Below are positions 1-9,044 of a stretch of DNA of 64,000 bases, one piece after another; the stretch's first letter is position 1, and every line of letters starts with the position of its first letter. The position numbers and the translations under genes are program-made. The notes under the pieces are model-generated. The model had not been told where the DNA came from, made no database searches, and was given only the letters and a program-made list of their open reading frames with translations. Source of the DNA: Streptomyces albicerus (GTDB taxonomy: Bacteria > Actinomycetota > Actinomycetes > Streptomycetales > Streptomycetaceae); the NCBI RefSeq assembly GCF_008905045.1, contig NZ_VWMY01000011.1:87613-151612 (forward strand). Reading direction: 5' to 3'.

Positions 1-90
1 GGTCAAGAGATCCTGACCTCGGAGGACGACCTGCCACGGATCTTGGCTCCGCTCGTAGAGCTCGTCGAAGCGGCAACGGAGCGAGGTTGA
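1..90 (+). CDS. C-terminal end of an unidentified protein (partial)
   Basis: An open frame runs in from the left edge and stops with TGA at 88-90, giving 29 residues that end in LVEAATERG. The composition is rich in Leu, Glu and Ala and looks like an amphipathic helix, as at the end of many soluble regulators or enzymes. The rest of the gene lies outside the window, so I cannot name the family. It faces the serine hydrolase gene, with about 110 bases between the two 3' ends. Confidence 0.4.
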   Translation, partial: GQEILTSEDDLPRILAPLVELVEAATERG

Positions 91-202
91 GGAACAAGCC
101 TTGTCCGGTTCCTGGCGCGCCCGGCTCGCGGTCGCGGCGAAGCGTGCTCAGCTCGCCGGCGTGGTTGCCACAGACACCCTCGGCCTTCCCTTTTGGGCAA
201 GG

Positions 203-1390
203 TCAAGAGTTGTAAGAGGTGAGTGCGGCGACCACTCGGTTGACCATGTCCTCGTCCGTGGTCAACGGGGTCGGGGTGTAGGACAGGACGAAGCGGAGCC
301 GGAGGTCGAGGGTGGAGAACACGCGGGTGCGGTAGCCGTACACCTCGCCGGTCTTTCCCCAGAACGTCACGCCGTTCACCGTGGCCGTCTGCAGGCCCAT
401 GCCGTAGCGGGCGGGGCTGCCGTCCTTCAGCATGCGGACCTCGGCCGGGGGCAGTGTCCAGAGCTTGTCCATCGCCCGGCGCGGCAGCAAGTCGCCGGAG
501 AACAACGCCTGTTGGAAACTGAAGAGATCGTCGACGGTGGAGACCAGTTCGCCCTCGCCCCATGTGCTTGACGGGTTGTAGACGGTGGCGTCGCGCAGGG
601 AGCCATCGGTCATCCGCAGATACCCGTGCACATGCGGACCGTGCAGGCGGGGGTCGTCGCCCGGTGTCAGCGTGCGTCTGAGGCCGAGCGGTCGCAGGAC
701 GCGGCAACTGATCGCCTCGCCGTAGCGCTGTCCGGTCAGCTTCTCGATGAGGAGGGCGAGGAGTACGTAGTTGATGCCCCGGTACTCCTGCTTGGTGCCC
801 GGGCGGAACTTCAGCGGGCCGTGCGTCACTGTCCGCACCCACTCGTGCGGCGTCCAGCGGTCGAACCGGTGCCTCAGGGCGGCCTCCGGCGTGCTCGTGT
901 CAGGGATGCCCTGGTGATCGGGGATTCCGCTGGTGTGGTTGAGGAGTTGAGTGACGGTGATGCGAGCGAAGTCGGACGGGAGCAGCCCCGGAAGGTAGCG
1001 CCCGATCGGTGCGTTCAGCTCCACGCGGCGCTCTGTCCACAGCTGGAGCACGACCGTGGCCACGAAGGCCTTGGTGACGCTGCCCGCGCGGAACCTGTCG
1101 TCGGGGCGTGCGGCACGCCCGGTGGTGAGATCGGCCAGGCCTGTGGTGCCGTACCAGTGGTCCGTGCCATGGGCGGCCCGTAGTTGGGCGGAGGTGGCCG
1201 GCGGGTGGGAGAGGTCGGAGATCGCCGCCTGTAAGGCGCCGATGTCCAAGCCGGTGTCCAGCTCCTCGCGCCTGGCGGAGTCCGCCGCCGCCCGGGAAGC
1301 CGCACTTCCGGCCGCGACCAGCACGGCACCGGCCACAGAACCACGGGCCAGAGAACGTCGGGAGATCGACTGAGAGGTCATGGAGCTCAT
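203..1390 (-). CDS. Exported serine hydrolase, class C beta-lactamase / DD-peptidase fold
   Basis: The 395-residue protein has a twin-arginine leader (SRRSLARG followed by an Ala-rich hydrophobic stretch), so it is probably Tat-exported. The nucleophile motif SVTK lies within RAGSVTKAF, HTSGIPD follows, and a KTG triad element is in WGKTGEVYGY. This order is that of the beta-lactamase/D-alanyl-D-alanine carboxypeptidase family (Streptomyces R61 type), which cuts or transfers acyl groups on peptidoglycan stem peptides or small esters. The second catalytic motif, normally YSN or YAN, reads YRG in EYRGINYVLL; the alignable Asn is gone although an Asn follows two residues later. The start could also be the ATG at 1381, since neither has a strong ribosome site. 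True substrate unknown. Confidence 0.88.
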   Translation of the reverse strand: MSSMTSQSISRRSLARGSVAGAVLVAAGSAASRAAADSARREELDTGLDIGALQAAISDLSHPPATSAQLRAAHGTDHWYGTTGLADLTTGRAARPDDRFRAGSVTKAFVATVVLQLWTERRVELNAPIGRYLPGLLPSDFARITVTQLLNHTSGIPDHQGIPDTSTPEAALRHRFDRWTPHEWVRTVTHGPLKFRPGTKQEYRGINYVLLALLIEKLTGQRYGEAISCRVLRPLGLRRTLTPGDDPRLHGPHVHGYLRMTDGSLRDATVYNPSSTWGEGELVSTVDDLFSFQQALFSGDLLPRRAMDKLWTLPPAEVRMLKDGSPARYGMGLQTATVNGVTFWGKTGEVYGYRTRVFSTLDLRLRFVLSYTPTPLTTDEDMVNRVVAALTSYNS

Positions 1391-2035
1391 GCTGCCGACG
1401 GCCCCACAACCCGGGCATCCGGGATGTCCCCCAGGTATCCCTGACCCGACCCGTACCCGCCGGTGCACTCGAGCTGAGCCTCGATGCACCGAGCAACAGC
1501 CGGTCCAGGGCTTGGACTTGAAGACGCGGATGTTCTCTGAGCTGGGATGACGGGGCTTCCTACGGCCAGCAGTGTGGCCGGCATGGCCGCGCCTCGGCAC
1601 CTTCAAAAGTGGCGGTCTCGACGCCGGTCGGCGAGGTGGCTGAAGCACCCACATGCCCGACTCGCAAAGCGTCACGACCTCGTGAGCCCCAGACTCACCA
1701 CGGAATCCATCTTCAAGCTGGTGAGGTATATCGCCCAGGACCAAACGCAAACCAGCGGGCGAAACGCTCTTTCAGGAATCCGGCGCCGCCGTCCCGGAAC
1801 CGTATGGCTGGCGGATCGCACACAACCGGCGTACCAGAAAGTCGTCGAGAGAAATCCGGAAGGCGGTGTCGGATCGGGGCTGAGGTGTTCGTAGCAAGGG
1901 TGGGAGGCCGCCCACGAGGGGCGTCCCACGCCACACGCGATTCGACCGGACGGCCTCTGCTGCGACCGATGCGATCGGCGCCGCGGTCCGGTTGAATCGA
2001 ACTACGACAAAACCGGCAAGAAGGGAACTGCGTCC
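1391..2035. other. Long intergenic region without a recognised gene
   Basis: About 645 bases separate the start of the serine hydrolase (minus) from the start of the RibD-like reductase (plus), so both promoters should be here. Reading frames in this stretch show no family resemblance and no consistent codon pattern that I can recognise. The last 20 bases carry a GAAGGGA ribosome site for the reductase. Confidence 0.4.
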
Positions 2036-2650
2036 ATGAAACTGACGACCATCACGAACATCTCTGTCGACGGAGTAATGCAGGGACTCGGCGGGGCCGA
2101 TGAGGACCGCAGGGGCGGATTCGAGCGCGGCGGATGGGCCTTGCCGTTGTTCGACGGCGAGGCCGAGACGTTTCTCAGCCAGGTCTACCAGCGCGCCGAC
2201 GCGTTCCTGTTCGGCCGGCGGACCTACGAGATCTTTGCCGGCTACTGGGGAGCAATCGCAGATCCGGCCAACCCCATCGCAGCGGCGTTGAACACGCGGC
2301 CCAAGTACGTCGCATCGACCACGCTCACTGACCCGCAGTGGGCGGACACGACCGTCCTCTCCGGTGACGTCGCGGCGGCCATCGGCGAGTTGAAAGCCAA
2401 GCCAGCTGGTGAGCTGCAGGTGCACGGCAGCGGCGCCCTGGTTCGGTGGCTGTTCGACAACCAGCTTGTCGACGAGATCATCCTGCTCACCTATCCCGTG
2501 GTCGTCGGCCAGGGCACGCGCCTGTTCCCCGCCACCGGCCCGGACACAGCGCTCGACCTGGTCGACTCGCGAGCCACCCCGGAGGGGGTGACGATCCAGG
2601 TCTACCGGCCCACGGGGCGCCCGCAGTATGCAACGGCCACGGCCGACTGA
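2036..2650 (+). CDS. Dihydrofolate reductase family (RibD C-terminal domain) protein
   Basis: The 204-residue protein opens with MKLTTITNISVDGV, the first strand and loop typical of RibD C-terminal/DHFR-like reductases, and contains FGRRTYE, a GSGALVRWLF helix and the strand/loop VVVGQGTRLFP. Family members bind NAD(P)H; many are of unknown substrate, and those in Streptomyces are rarely true folate enzymes. The ATG follows GAAGGGA at a normal distance. It stands alone, and a second member of the same family lies at 37025-37639 in this window. Function beyond a pyridine-nucleotide-dependent reductase fold is inference. Confidence 0.85.
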   Translation: MKLTTITNISVDGVMQGLGGADEDRRGGFERGGWALPLFDGEAETFLSQVYQRADAFLFGRRTYEIFAGYWGAIADPANPIAAALNTRPKYVASTTLTDPQWADTTVLSGDVAAAIGELKAKPAGELQVHGSGALVRWLFDNQLVDEIILLTYPVVVGQGTRLFPATGPDTALDLVDSRATPEGVTIQVYRPTGRPQYATATAD

Positions 2651-2687
2651 AGCACGTGACATAGGTGCCGAAGCGAGTGAGAGTCGC

Positions 2688-2760
2688 TCACTGGTGGGTG
2701 CCGGCCTGAGCCAGTGACCAGAACACGTTGATGTTGAGGTATTCGTCGCGCACCCGGCTG
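2688..2760 (-). pseudogene. Scar of an IS3-type (rve integrase) transposase
   Basis: On the minus strand a short open stretch reads RVRDEYLNINVFWSLAQA and then stops. This matches, from memory, the conserved end region of IS3-type DDE transposases (RLRDE.LN...F.SL.EAR), just before where H/YN..RPH would follow. Only about 24 codons remain; the frame upstream is closed by a stop and the downstream catalytic Glu helix is absent. It is a decayed insertion-sequence fragment next to a LysR remnant. Confidence 0.5.
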
Positions 2761-2784
2761 GCCGACCTTCACCCGTCTCGCCCT

Positions 2785-3150
2785 TCAAGTACCGGATGTC
2801 GACGCCGCGTTGGCGTCGAGGGCTACGGCACGCAGGGCGGCTGCCATGCGGGTGACCGGTTCGGTCGGTGGGTGCGGAAGGCGAGCCAGGAGCAGGCGCC
2901 GTTGCTCCTGGGGCCCGCCACGCACCGGCAGGACGCGTACGCCCGGCGGCGCGGTCCGGTCCTCCCCGGAGGAGGAGCCGGCGATCCAGCGCTGCCCGCG
3001 CAGGTCGGCCACGTCGACGAAGTCGCCGCGGGCCGGCGGATGGGTGGCGGGTACCGCAAGACGCAGGGCTCGTTCGGTGAGCGTATGCGGCACCAGTGGT
3101 GGAGACTCGGCGCCAAGAACCTGCACAGCGCCGCGGCCGCTCTGTGACCC
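2785..3150 (-). pseudogene. LysR-type regulator, substrate-binding domain remnant
   Basis: The minus strand encodes about 115 residues resembling the second half of a LysR effector domain: LRLAVPATHP, then FVDVADLRGQRWI, then VRVLPVRGGPQ and LLLARLPHPPTEPVTRM. These correspond to the order LAVP.GHPLA, ..L.DL..E.WI, V.V.PV.G and the final helix in LysR proteins. The N-terminal winged helix is absent, there is no start with a ribosome site, and the internal GxGVAL...V region is missing, so this is a truncated and probably internally deleted gene. It lies against an IS3-type scar, which could explain the break. Confidence 0.6.
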
Positions 3151-3342
3151 ACCCGCGGTTACCTGGCCCCGTACCCCCCGAGCGGGCGCGGGGCCACAGC
3201 CGGTGATATCGACAGGACCCAGCGTAAAGACTGCCGCACACCCCTAGGTACCGACTGGCCGGTATGCCATTCTTCAGTGCCACAAGGGAGCGGGGCCGCA
3301 GCCGCGCTCGGCGTCGGAGCGACCGGCTACGGAAGGACCGCG

Positions 3343-4620
3343 ATGCGTAATGCCGGACGATCTCAGGTCCGGGTACTCCCCGAGCAACCCGCCGTCCCGC
3401 CTTCCCGCGCGGGACGCAGCCGTTCGCTGGTCGATGCCGAGGCGCTCGTCGCACTGCACCGAGCGGCGCGGGAGCTCCTGCGTGATCTTCCCGGGCTCAC
3501 GGACCGTTTGATGGCCGTCCTCCGTGTGGAGGAGCCGACGTACCGTGTGCTGCTCGAGAACGACGCGGCTGCCTCCTGGCACGAAGCCCACCGTTCCTTG
3601 GAGCACAGCGTCGGTTCGCTGCTCGGGTCGAGGGCGACGCGGGACGCGGCCCGCAGCTGCTCCCGGAAGATCGCTTCGGCCTGGGCCGAGCAGGGCCGGC
3701 CTCTGGAAGCCCTCCTGCACGCGTTCCGGCTCGGCGGCTCCCTGGTGTGGCAGGCCCTCCTCGCCGCGACCTCCCGTCGAGATCCCGAGGACGTACGCCT
3801 GCTGGTGCATGTGGCGGGTGACGTGTGGGCGTTCGTCGACGAGCACTGCGCCATCACGGCCGATGCGTACCGGGAAGCGCAGCGCCGGCAGGCCTGGCGG
3901 CGTGAGAACCACATTCGCCTGATGACGGCCGCACTCCTCGAAGGCACCACTCGTATCGCCGAACTGCCCGAGGCCGCGGCCGCTCTGGAACTTCCGGAAC
4001 AAGGTCGCTACGCCGTCGTCGCCGTCTCCGCGGCGTCGCCCTTCGCCGCCGGCCATGCCCTGCCCGTGGGCGCGCCGCCAGGCATGCGGATTCTGTGGCA
4101 CGCGGGCGGCACCGTCGAGCTCGGCATCGTCGCTGTGGGAGACGCGCGTCTGGAGCAGTTGGCCGAGGCGTTCGGCGAAAGGCCCGGCAGCGGCAGACGG
4201 ATCGGGATCAGCACGGCCGTCGAGGGCCTGGCGGCCGTGGGCGAAGCCCGGCGGCAGGCGGAGACCGCCCTGCGCATCTGTCCGGAGGCGGGCGGCACCG
4301 TGCTGCTGCGGGACCATCTCGCCTCCGCTCTGCTCGTCGCCGCACCGGAGTTGGGCGCCGCCCTCGCGGACCGCGTACTCGGGCCGCTTCTCGTCCTGGA
4401 GCCGTCCGACCGCGACCTGCTGCTCGACACCTTGGCCGCCTGGCTCGAGTGCGACGGCTCGGCACAGCGGGCCGCCGAACGCCTCTACTGTCACCGCAAC
4501 ACGGTCCTCAACCGCCTGCGCCGATGCGAACAGCTCACCGGAAGGTCACTCGCCCGTCCGGCCGACCTGGTCGACGTCAGCCTGGCCCTCACCGCGCGCG
4601 GGCTCCTGCATCGCCGGTAG
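3343..4620 (+). CDS. PucR-family transcriptional regulator
   Basis: The 425-residue protein ends with the PucR/CdaR-type helix-turn-helix: LLDTLAAWLECDGSAQRAAERLYCHRNTVLNRLRRCEQLTGR. Before it come a helical N-terminal domain (about residues 25-180, with a RsbRD-like helical character) and a GGDEF-like central fold that is usual in this family. Such proteins control catabolic or secondary-metabolism genes, often in response to a small ligand. The ATG at 3343 is chosen because GGAAGGA lies five bases upstream; an upstream GTG/ATG at 3277 would add 22 residues with no ribosome site. No obvious target gene is adjacent; the next gene downstream is a broken peptidase. Confidence 0.88.
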   Translation: MRNAGRSQVRVLPEQPAVPPSRAGRSRSLVDAEALVALHRAARELLRDLPGLTDRLMAVLRVEEPTYRVLLENDAAASWHEAHRSLEHSVGSLLGSRATRDAARSCSRKIASAWAEQGRPLEALLHAFRLGGSLVWQALLAATSRRDPEDVRLLVHVAGDVWAFVDEHCAITADAYREAQRRQAWRRENHIRLMTAALLEGTTRIAELPEAAAALELPEQGRYAVVAVSAASPFAAGHALPVGAPPGMRILWHAGGTVELGIVAVGDARLEQLAEAFGERPGSGRRIGISTAVEGLAAVGEARRQAETALRICPEAGGTVLLRDHLASALLVAAPELGAALADRVLGPLLVLEPSDRDLLLDTLAAWLECDGSAQRAAERLYCHRNTVLNRLRRCEQLTGRSLARPADLVDVSLALTARGLLHRR

Positions 4621-4725
4621 GACATCGGCTGGTCCAGTGCCCGAAGAGGCGCGCCGCCGCACATCCAGGCAACCGACCTCCGGGGAAGCGCCGTACGGAT
4701 CGATGACGGTCCGCGTACCGGTGAC

Positions 4726-5433
4726 GTGGCCGAACAGGCACGGCCGGCCGCCCAATCAGCCGCGCCTACGCGGCGTGCGGCGAACTGTCCCGGGACGAGC
4801 GGCGGAGCGCAGGACCGGACGTCACGAGATCGGCACGTCCTCCCTTTCACCGACGAGGAGTCGTACGCGCAGTGGGAGGCGGCGCTGGAGGCCGCCCTGG
4901 ACAAGATCCCGTGGACGCGCCTGAGCGGGCTCGTCCTGGACGTACGCGTGAACGGCGGCGGCGCCGACCCGCTGGGACTGCGCATCGCCTCCCGGCTGAC
5001 GGACCGGCCGTACACCGCGTACACCAAGTACGCCCGCAACGACCCCGACGACCCGACCCGGTTCACCCGGGGAGAGCCGATCACCATACGTCCGCACCAG
5101 GGACCCCGCTTCACCGGGCCGGTCGCGGTCCTCACCGGCGGGCTGACCATCAGCGCGGCCGAGACCTTCACCCAGGCGCTCATGGCACGCACCCAGGCAC
5201 CGGTCCGGATCGGGCAGAACACCCAGGGCGTCTTCTCCGACACCCTGGACCGCGCGCTGCCGAAGGGCTGGCAATTCTCGCTGCCCAACGAGGAGTTCCG
5301 TACAGCCGACGGCACCACCTTCGACGGCACCGGGATCCCGCCGCAGCACCGCACGCCGGTCTTCACGGAGGAGGAATTCGAGCAGGGGCGCGACAGCGCG
5401 CTGGCAAAGGCACGGGAGTTGCTGCGCCGGTAG
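4726..5433 (+). pseudogene. S41-family peptidase, N-terminally truncated
   Basis: From about 4840 the frame encodes the C-terminal half of a tail-specific (S41, CtpA/IRBP-like) serine peptidase: SGLVLDVRVNGGGADPLG, then VAVLTGGLTISAAETF with the nucleophile Ser in TISAAE, then GQNTQGVFSD and LPKGWQFSLPNEEF. Full-length relatives have roughly 180 more residues at the N-terminus, including the helical bundle or PDZ-like part, and usually a signal peptide. Here the first 40 or so codons (from GTG 4726) are low-complexity and unlike the family, so I read it as a 5' deleted gene. The catalytic core could still fold, but expression and export are doubtful. Confidence 0.7.
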
Positions 5434-5566
5434 GGCCGGGGATCGGGTCCGCCGAGCGCGACGTCAAGGCTGGCCCGAACAGAGGAGGCGGGCAGGAGCC
5501 GCGGTCTCGTGCCCGGCGTGGACCGTGGGCGTGGCCCAGGATCTCGGTCGGCGGTGATCGGTTCGC

Positions 5567-5715
5567 TCAACTCGGCAGCTGGCTCCGGCAGTTCGACGTT
5601 CTGTACGGGCAACTCAGCGTCCGTCCTGGCAGTTCGACGGCCGGTTCTTGCGACTCGGCGGCCGGTCCCGGCAGTTCGACGGCCGGTCGTTGCAGCTCTA
5701 CGGGTCGGCAGGGCG
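5567..5715. repeat. Degenerate 21-bp tandem repeat tract
   Basis: The unit GGCAGTTCGACGGCCGGT recurs at 5628-5645 and 5670-5687, exactly 42 bases (2 x 21) apart, with a diverged copy in between, another beginning GGCAGTTCGAC at 5587 and more distant copies to about 5715. Spacing between the 5587 and 5628 copies is 41, one less than 2 x 21, suggesting a single-base indel. On the minus strand the unit reads as heptapeptides of the form PAVELPG / PAAESQE, in one frame for the upstream copies and shifted by one base after the indel. It looks like the residue of a repeat-containing gene. Confidence 0.65.
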
Positions 5716-5786
5716 GCTCGGCGTCCTCGTCGTAGCGGGCGACGAGGCCTGGACCTGGCCCGTCCGCCGCCACCGGCGGCTTCAGC

Positions 5787-5827
5787 CCCGGACGGGAATG
5801 CAGCCGGTGGCGGCATTCCCGTCCGGG
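5787..5827. terminator. Strong hairpin, probable bidirectional terminator
   Basis: A perfect 15-bp stem (CCCGGACGGGAATGC with its complement, arms 5787-5801 and 5813-5827) encloses an 11-base loop. It starts 11 bases beyond the stop of the minus-strand LLM oxidoreductase. There is no T-run, as is common for Streptomyces terminators. Confidence 0.75.
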
Positions 5828-5837
5828 ACCGCAGTGC

Positions 5838-6671
5838 CTATACGCGGGGCGGACCGGCGTCCACGACCGCCATCGACAGGTCCAGGGGGTCGAAGTGAAT
5901 CAGCGATTCCAGCCACCAGGTCATACCGGCCTGGGCGAGCCCTCTGAGGTCCACGTTCTTGTCCTCTTCCCACGCGGCGCTCGCGTTGCCGCGCACGGCG
6001 ATGTCGAACGGCCGGTCGGCCGGCAAACCGGCGCGGTACAACTCCCGACGGATGCCGGCGACCTCTTCGGGGGTCAGCTCGTGGTCGGCCGGATTGGGAA
6101 AGATGCCGTCGCAGCCGGAGGCACGGCTGATCACCCGCGGGTTGTTGGTGGAGCTGGCCATCCAGACCGGGATGCGGTACGGATCCGGTTCTGTGGCAGT
6201 CAGGTTCACCTGATAGTGCGGACCGCTGTGCTGGATCGCCTTGCCGGCCCACATCGCCCGCATCAGCGCGAGCCCCTCGGTGAGCATCGCCGAGCGGGTC
6301 GCCAGATCGGCCGGTTCCCCGAAGCTGCTGAAATCACCGGACTCATCGACGCCCACTCCGGTGCCGACGACAAGCCGTCCATGGGAGAGCCTGCTGACCG
6401 TGGACGCGTGCCGGGCGACCACCCAAGGCCTGCGCCGGGCCGGCGGGGTGACCGTCGGACCGAGCAGCAGGCTTTCGGTGGCCTGCGCGATCGCGGCCAA
6501 CGTGGTCCAGGGATCGGCAATCGGCATCGCATCGGTGACCACGTGATCCCACAGGAACACACCGTCCCACCCTGCGGCCTCCGCCCGTACCGCCAGTTCG
6601 ACGAGGACTCTGGGGTCGCCGAACGGGCCGAACGGCGGAAGGTAGACACCGAAGCGGATGCTCTCGTTCAC
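5838..6671 (-). CDS. LLM-class flavin/F420-dependent oxidoreductase
   Basis: The 277-residue protein has a luciferase-like TIM-barrel signature: FGVYLPPFG at the start, AEAAGWDGVFLWDH, TTLAAIAQATESLLLGPTVTP, the R..P..VARHASTVSRLS.GR helix and GTGVG. These place it among bacterial luciferase-like monooxygenases and F420-dependent reductases, which use FMN or F420 to oxidise or reduce small molecules. The GTG start at 6671 is preceded by AGGAGAAGG. It appears monocistronic, closing with a strong hairpin. Cofactor choice cannot be decided from sequence by eye; the non-Cys barrel and actinomycete origin favour F420. Confidence 0.87.
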   Translation of the reverse strand: MNESIRFGVYLPPFGPFGDPRVLVELAVRAEAAGWDGVFLWDHVVTDAMPIADPWTTLAAIAQATESLLLGPTVTPPARRRPWVVARHASTVSRLSHGRLVVGTGVGVDESGDFSSFGEPADLATRSAMLTEGLALMRAMWAGKAIQHSGPHYQVNLTATEPDPYRIPVWMASSTNNPRVISRASGCDGIFPNPADHELTPEEVAGIRRELYRAGLPADRPFDIAVRGNASAAWEEDKNVDLRGLAQAGMTWWLESLIHFDPLDLSMAVVDAGPPRV

Positions 6672-6921
6672 GAGGACCTTCTCCTGGGGTGGGTTCTGGG
6701 ACGAGGGTGGATCAGATGCCGATGCACCTCGTTCAGTGTGTCGGGCCGGTTTCGCGGTGCGTGAATTGGGTCACCGGGCCGCAGAGGTTGTCGGAACGCC
6801 ACCAGCGAGCGGCGACCAGCCTTGAGGCGACTCCCAACCCACGCTTGCCCATACGTCAGCACCAACCATGCAGGCGGTCGATAGTGCGGTGACCGCGTAG
6901 ACACCTCAGGCGCTTAACTCG
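6672..6921. other. Region between the LLM gene and the IS110 transposase
   Basis: These 250 bases hold the promoter side of the LLM oxidoreductase gene and the 3' noncoding end of the IS110 element. No gene is evident. IS110 elements usually lack clear terminal inverted repeats, and I could not fix the element boundary here. Confidence 0.35.
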
Positions 6922-8151
6922 TCAAGCGGCGACTGCGAGTTCGGCGGGGAAGGCTGTGTTCTCGTCGAACAGCTGGCGCTTCTGGAGACAGTGATAGAGC
7001 TGGCCCAACATTCGGTTGAAAAGGTTGCGCTGGGCTGCGGCGTGCCAGTCTCCGTGGTTGTCGCGCCGCCTGCGGTAGTGGGCCTTGGCACCGGGTGAGG
7101 CGGTGATCGCGGAGAAGGCCCAGAGATAGCCGGCATGGTTGAGGCGGTTGTTCTTCACCCACCGCCTGGTGATGGACGACTTTTTGCCGGAGGCCCTGGT
7201 GACGGGCGAGGAGCCGGCGTATGCCTTCAGGCCGCGGGCGTCGGCGAACCGCTGCCGGTCGTCCCCGACTTCGGCGAGCACCCGGGCGCCGAGCTGGACG
7301 CCGAGGCCAGGGAAGCTGAGGATGATCTCAGCGTCCGGGTGCTGAGGGAAAGTCTCTTCGACCGCCTCGGCCAGATCGTCGGCGGCGGTGCAGGCGGCTT
7401 CAAGCTGAACCAGGAGTGCGAGCATCTGCTTGCCCAGCGCGTCTTCGATCAGCGGCGGCTGTTGGGCCCAGTCCGCGCGGAAGACTTCGCGGAGCCGTTC
7501 GGCCTCGGCTTCGATGCCGCGTTTGCGGCCGGCCCGCTTGAGCGCGGCCTGGAGCTGAGTGCGGGTGAGCCGTGCGGCCCTGGCCGGTGTCGGGGCGGCC
7601 TTGAGGAGCTCGTGGGCCTCGGGTCGGCACAGGCTGTTTTTCCAGGGCTCGAAGGCTGCCAGTGCCGCTGGGTAGTACTCGCGCAGGAGCGATCGGAGCT
7701 GGTTGGCGGCCTGCTGGCGGTTCCAGGTGGCGTCCTGCTGGGCGCGGGCCAGGACGGCGACGGCGCGGGCGAGATCGGAGTCGTTGGGCAGTGGCCGGTG
7801 GGCGTGCATGTCCGTGCGCAGGATGTTCGCCAGTACCAGGGCGTCGCCCGGGTCGGACTTCTTGCGCGAGACGCTGTGGCGGTCCCGGTAGCGCGCGGCG
7901 GCCATCGGGTTGATCGCGAACACTTGCCGCTTGCCGGTCCGCAACACCGTCACCAGCAGGCCGCGGGACGTTTCGATGGCGACCGGGATCGGATTCTCTT
8001 CGGTGTCGCCGTACTCGGCGAGCAGGTCCAGCAGGATCCGGTAGCCGACCGCGTCGTCGGTGATGTGGCGCTTGGCCAGCAGCTGGCCGGTGTCGTCCAC
8101 CAGGGCGACGTCGTGCGTCTTCTCAGCCCAGTCGATACCGCAGTAGATCAA
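6922..8151 (-). mobile_element. IS110-family transposase (DEDD recombinase)
   Basis: The 409-residue protein has the two hallmarks of IS110 transposases. The N-terminal RuvC-like DEDD domain shows Asp in YCGIDWAEKTHDVALVDD, Glu in VAIETSRG, and the paired Asp in DPGDALVLANILR. The C-terminal Tnp domain shows FPGLGVQLGARVLAEVGD, AYAGSSPVTRASGKK and the catalytic-Ser region around it. I set the start at TTG 8151 because GGGGAGGAG lies just upstream and the DEDD domain begins immediately after; the frame stays open further upstream but without family character. No frameshift or stop interrupts it, so the element may be active. IS110 elements are now known to use a structured bridge RNA to choose target and donor. 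Confidence 0.9.
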
Positions 8152-8450
8152 GTTGCTCCTCCCCTGAGCACAGGCTGTTTGCGCTGGTCGCGAGCGCATG
8201 CGGGCCACGCAGCGACCTAATTCCAGGACTCGACGCGAGGGCCGGTCCGCCACCTCAGAAGCCGTTCGTGGCACCAGCTCACCGCACGGGCCTCGGTCTA
8301 GACAGGAGCTCGGACGGCTCGGGCGTAACGAGAGGTCACCGCGCAGCAGGCTCGCACCACCAACTGCAACGAGGAAGCACGACGTGTGGTGGCAGCCGCG
8401 AGGACGCCGAACGCCGCCGATCTTGAACCAGGCATCAGTGCCCGGCATAC
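8152..8450 (-). other. IS110 5' noncoding end, candidate bridge-RNA region
   Basis: In the IS110 subgroup the guiding bridge RNA is encoded in the noncoding end just upstream of the transposase. Here that side is about 300 bases without a convincing gene, read on the minus strand towards the TTG start at 8151. I could not define the element end or fold the RNA by eye, so the exact extent is unknown. The assignment rests on family knowledge and position. Confidence 0.3.
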
Positions 8451-8686
8451 CTCAGGCATCCGCTCGACGCCCACACGACCGCCACCACGACGAGTACGAG
8501 GACTGCGTGCCGCTCTATGCGGAGGTCTCAATGGACCCGGTTCGCCGGAGGCATCGCAGCCCCGTACTCGAACAGCCCGCTGGAGCGGCAACCGCTCTTC
8601 GTGGGCTGCTGAGAACGAATTAGGTTCGCCGGGTTGGTGTCGTGGCGGTTGGATGTGCGGCGACATTGGTTTCGAAAGGAGCGGCC

Positions 8687-8917
8687 ATGCCGCACACGAC
8701 ACAACAGCCCGCATCCGAGCCGGTTGGCAAGCCTGACTATCTGACCGATAGGCAGTGGGCTGGCCTCACCCTCGGCGTCCTCATGGGCGTTGTTGAGGGC
8801 TGCGAGAGGGCCGAGCTCAAGGGCGCGTGGGCGTCGGATTTGGGAGTCGCTGCGGTGAAGGGGTTGCGGGCGCGACTGGACGAGTTGGTGGTGGAGGAGG
8901 GCGCGTCGGACGGATGA
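8687..8917 (+). CDS. Small hypothetical protein
   Basis: The 76-residue product starts at ATG 8687, eight bases after AAAGGAG. It has a polar N-terminus (MPHTTQQPASEPVGKPD) and then a soluble, mostly helical segment containing YLTDRQWAGLTLGVLMG and VKGLRARLDELVVEEG. I do not recognise a family. It sits between the IS110 element and the pseudokinase gene, with no operon partner. The strong ribosome site and third-position GC bias support it being real. Confidence 0.55.
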   Translation: MPHTTQQPASEPVGKPDYLTDRQWAGLTLGVLMGVVEGCERAELKGAWASDLGVAAVKGLRARLDELVVEEGASDG

Positions 8918-9044
8918 GCTGGTGCGGTGGCTGGAAGTCAGCTCGAATGGACAGGCTCGGCCACCCAGCCTCCAGCCGTTGAACCGGACGTCGCCCCCGT
9001 AACCGCCACGAGCATCAACCCGGTGAACCTACGCGGTCAGAGGA

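Noticed and set aside
1772..3454. 560-codon open frame on the minus strand
   Set aside because: It runs opposite the RibD-like gene and the PucR gene start; composition is that of a high-GC shadow frame and no family motif is present.
4491..5816. Long minus-strand open frame over PucR end, S41 gene and repeat tract
   Set aside because: Shadow of the plus-strand S41 coding stretch; only the 21-bp repeat part is of interest and is listed separately.
6922..8448. Longer transposase reading starting at 8448
   Set aside because: The frame is open but the first 99 codons have no IS110 character, whereas TTG 8151 has a strong ribosome site right before the DEDD domain.
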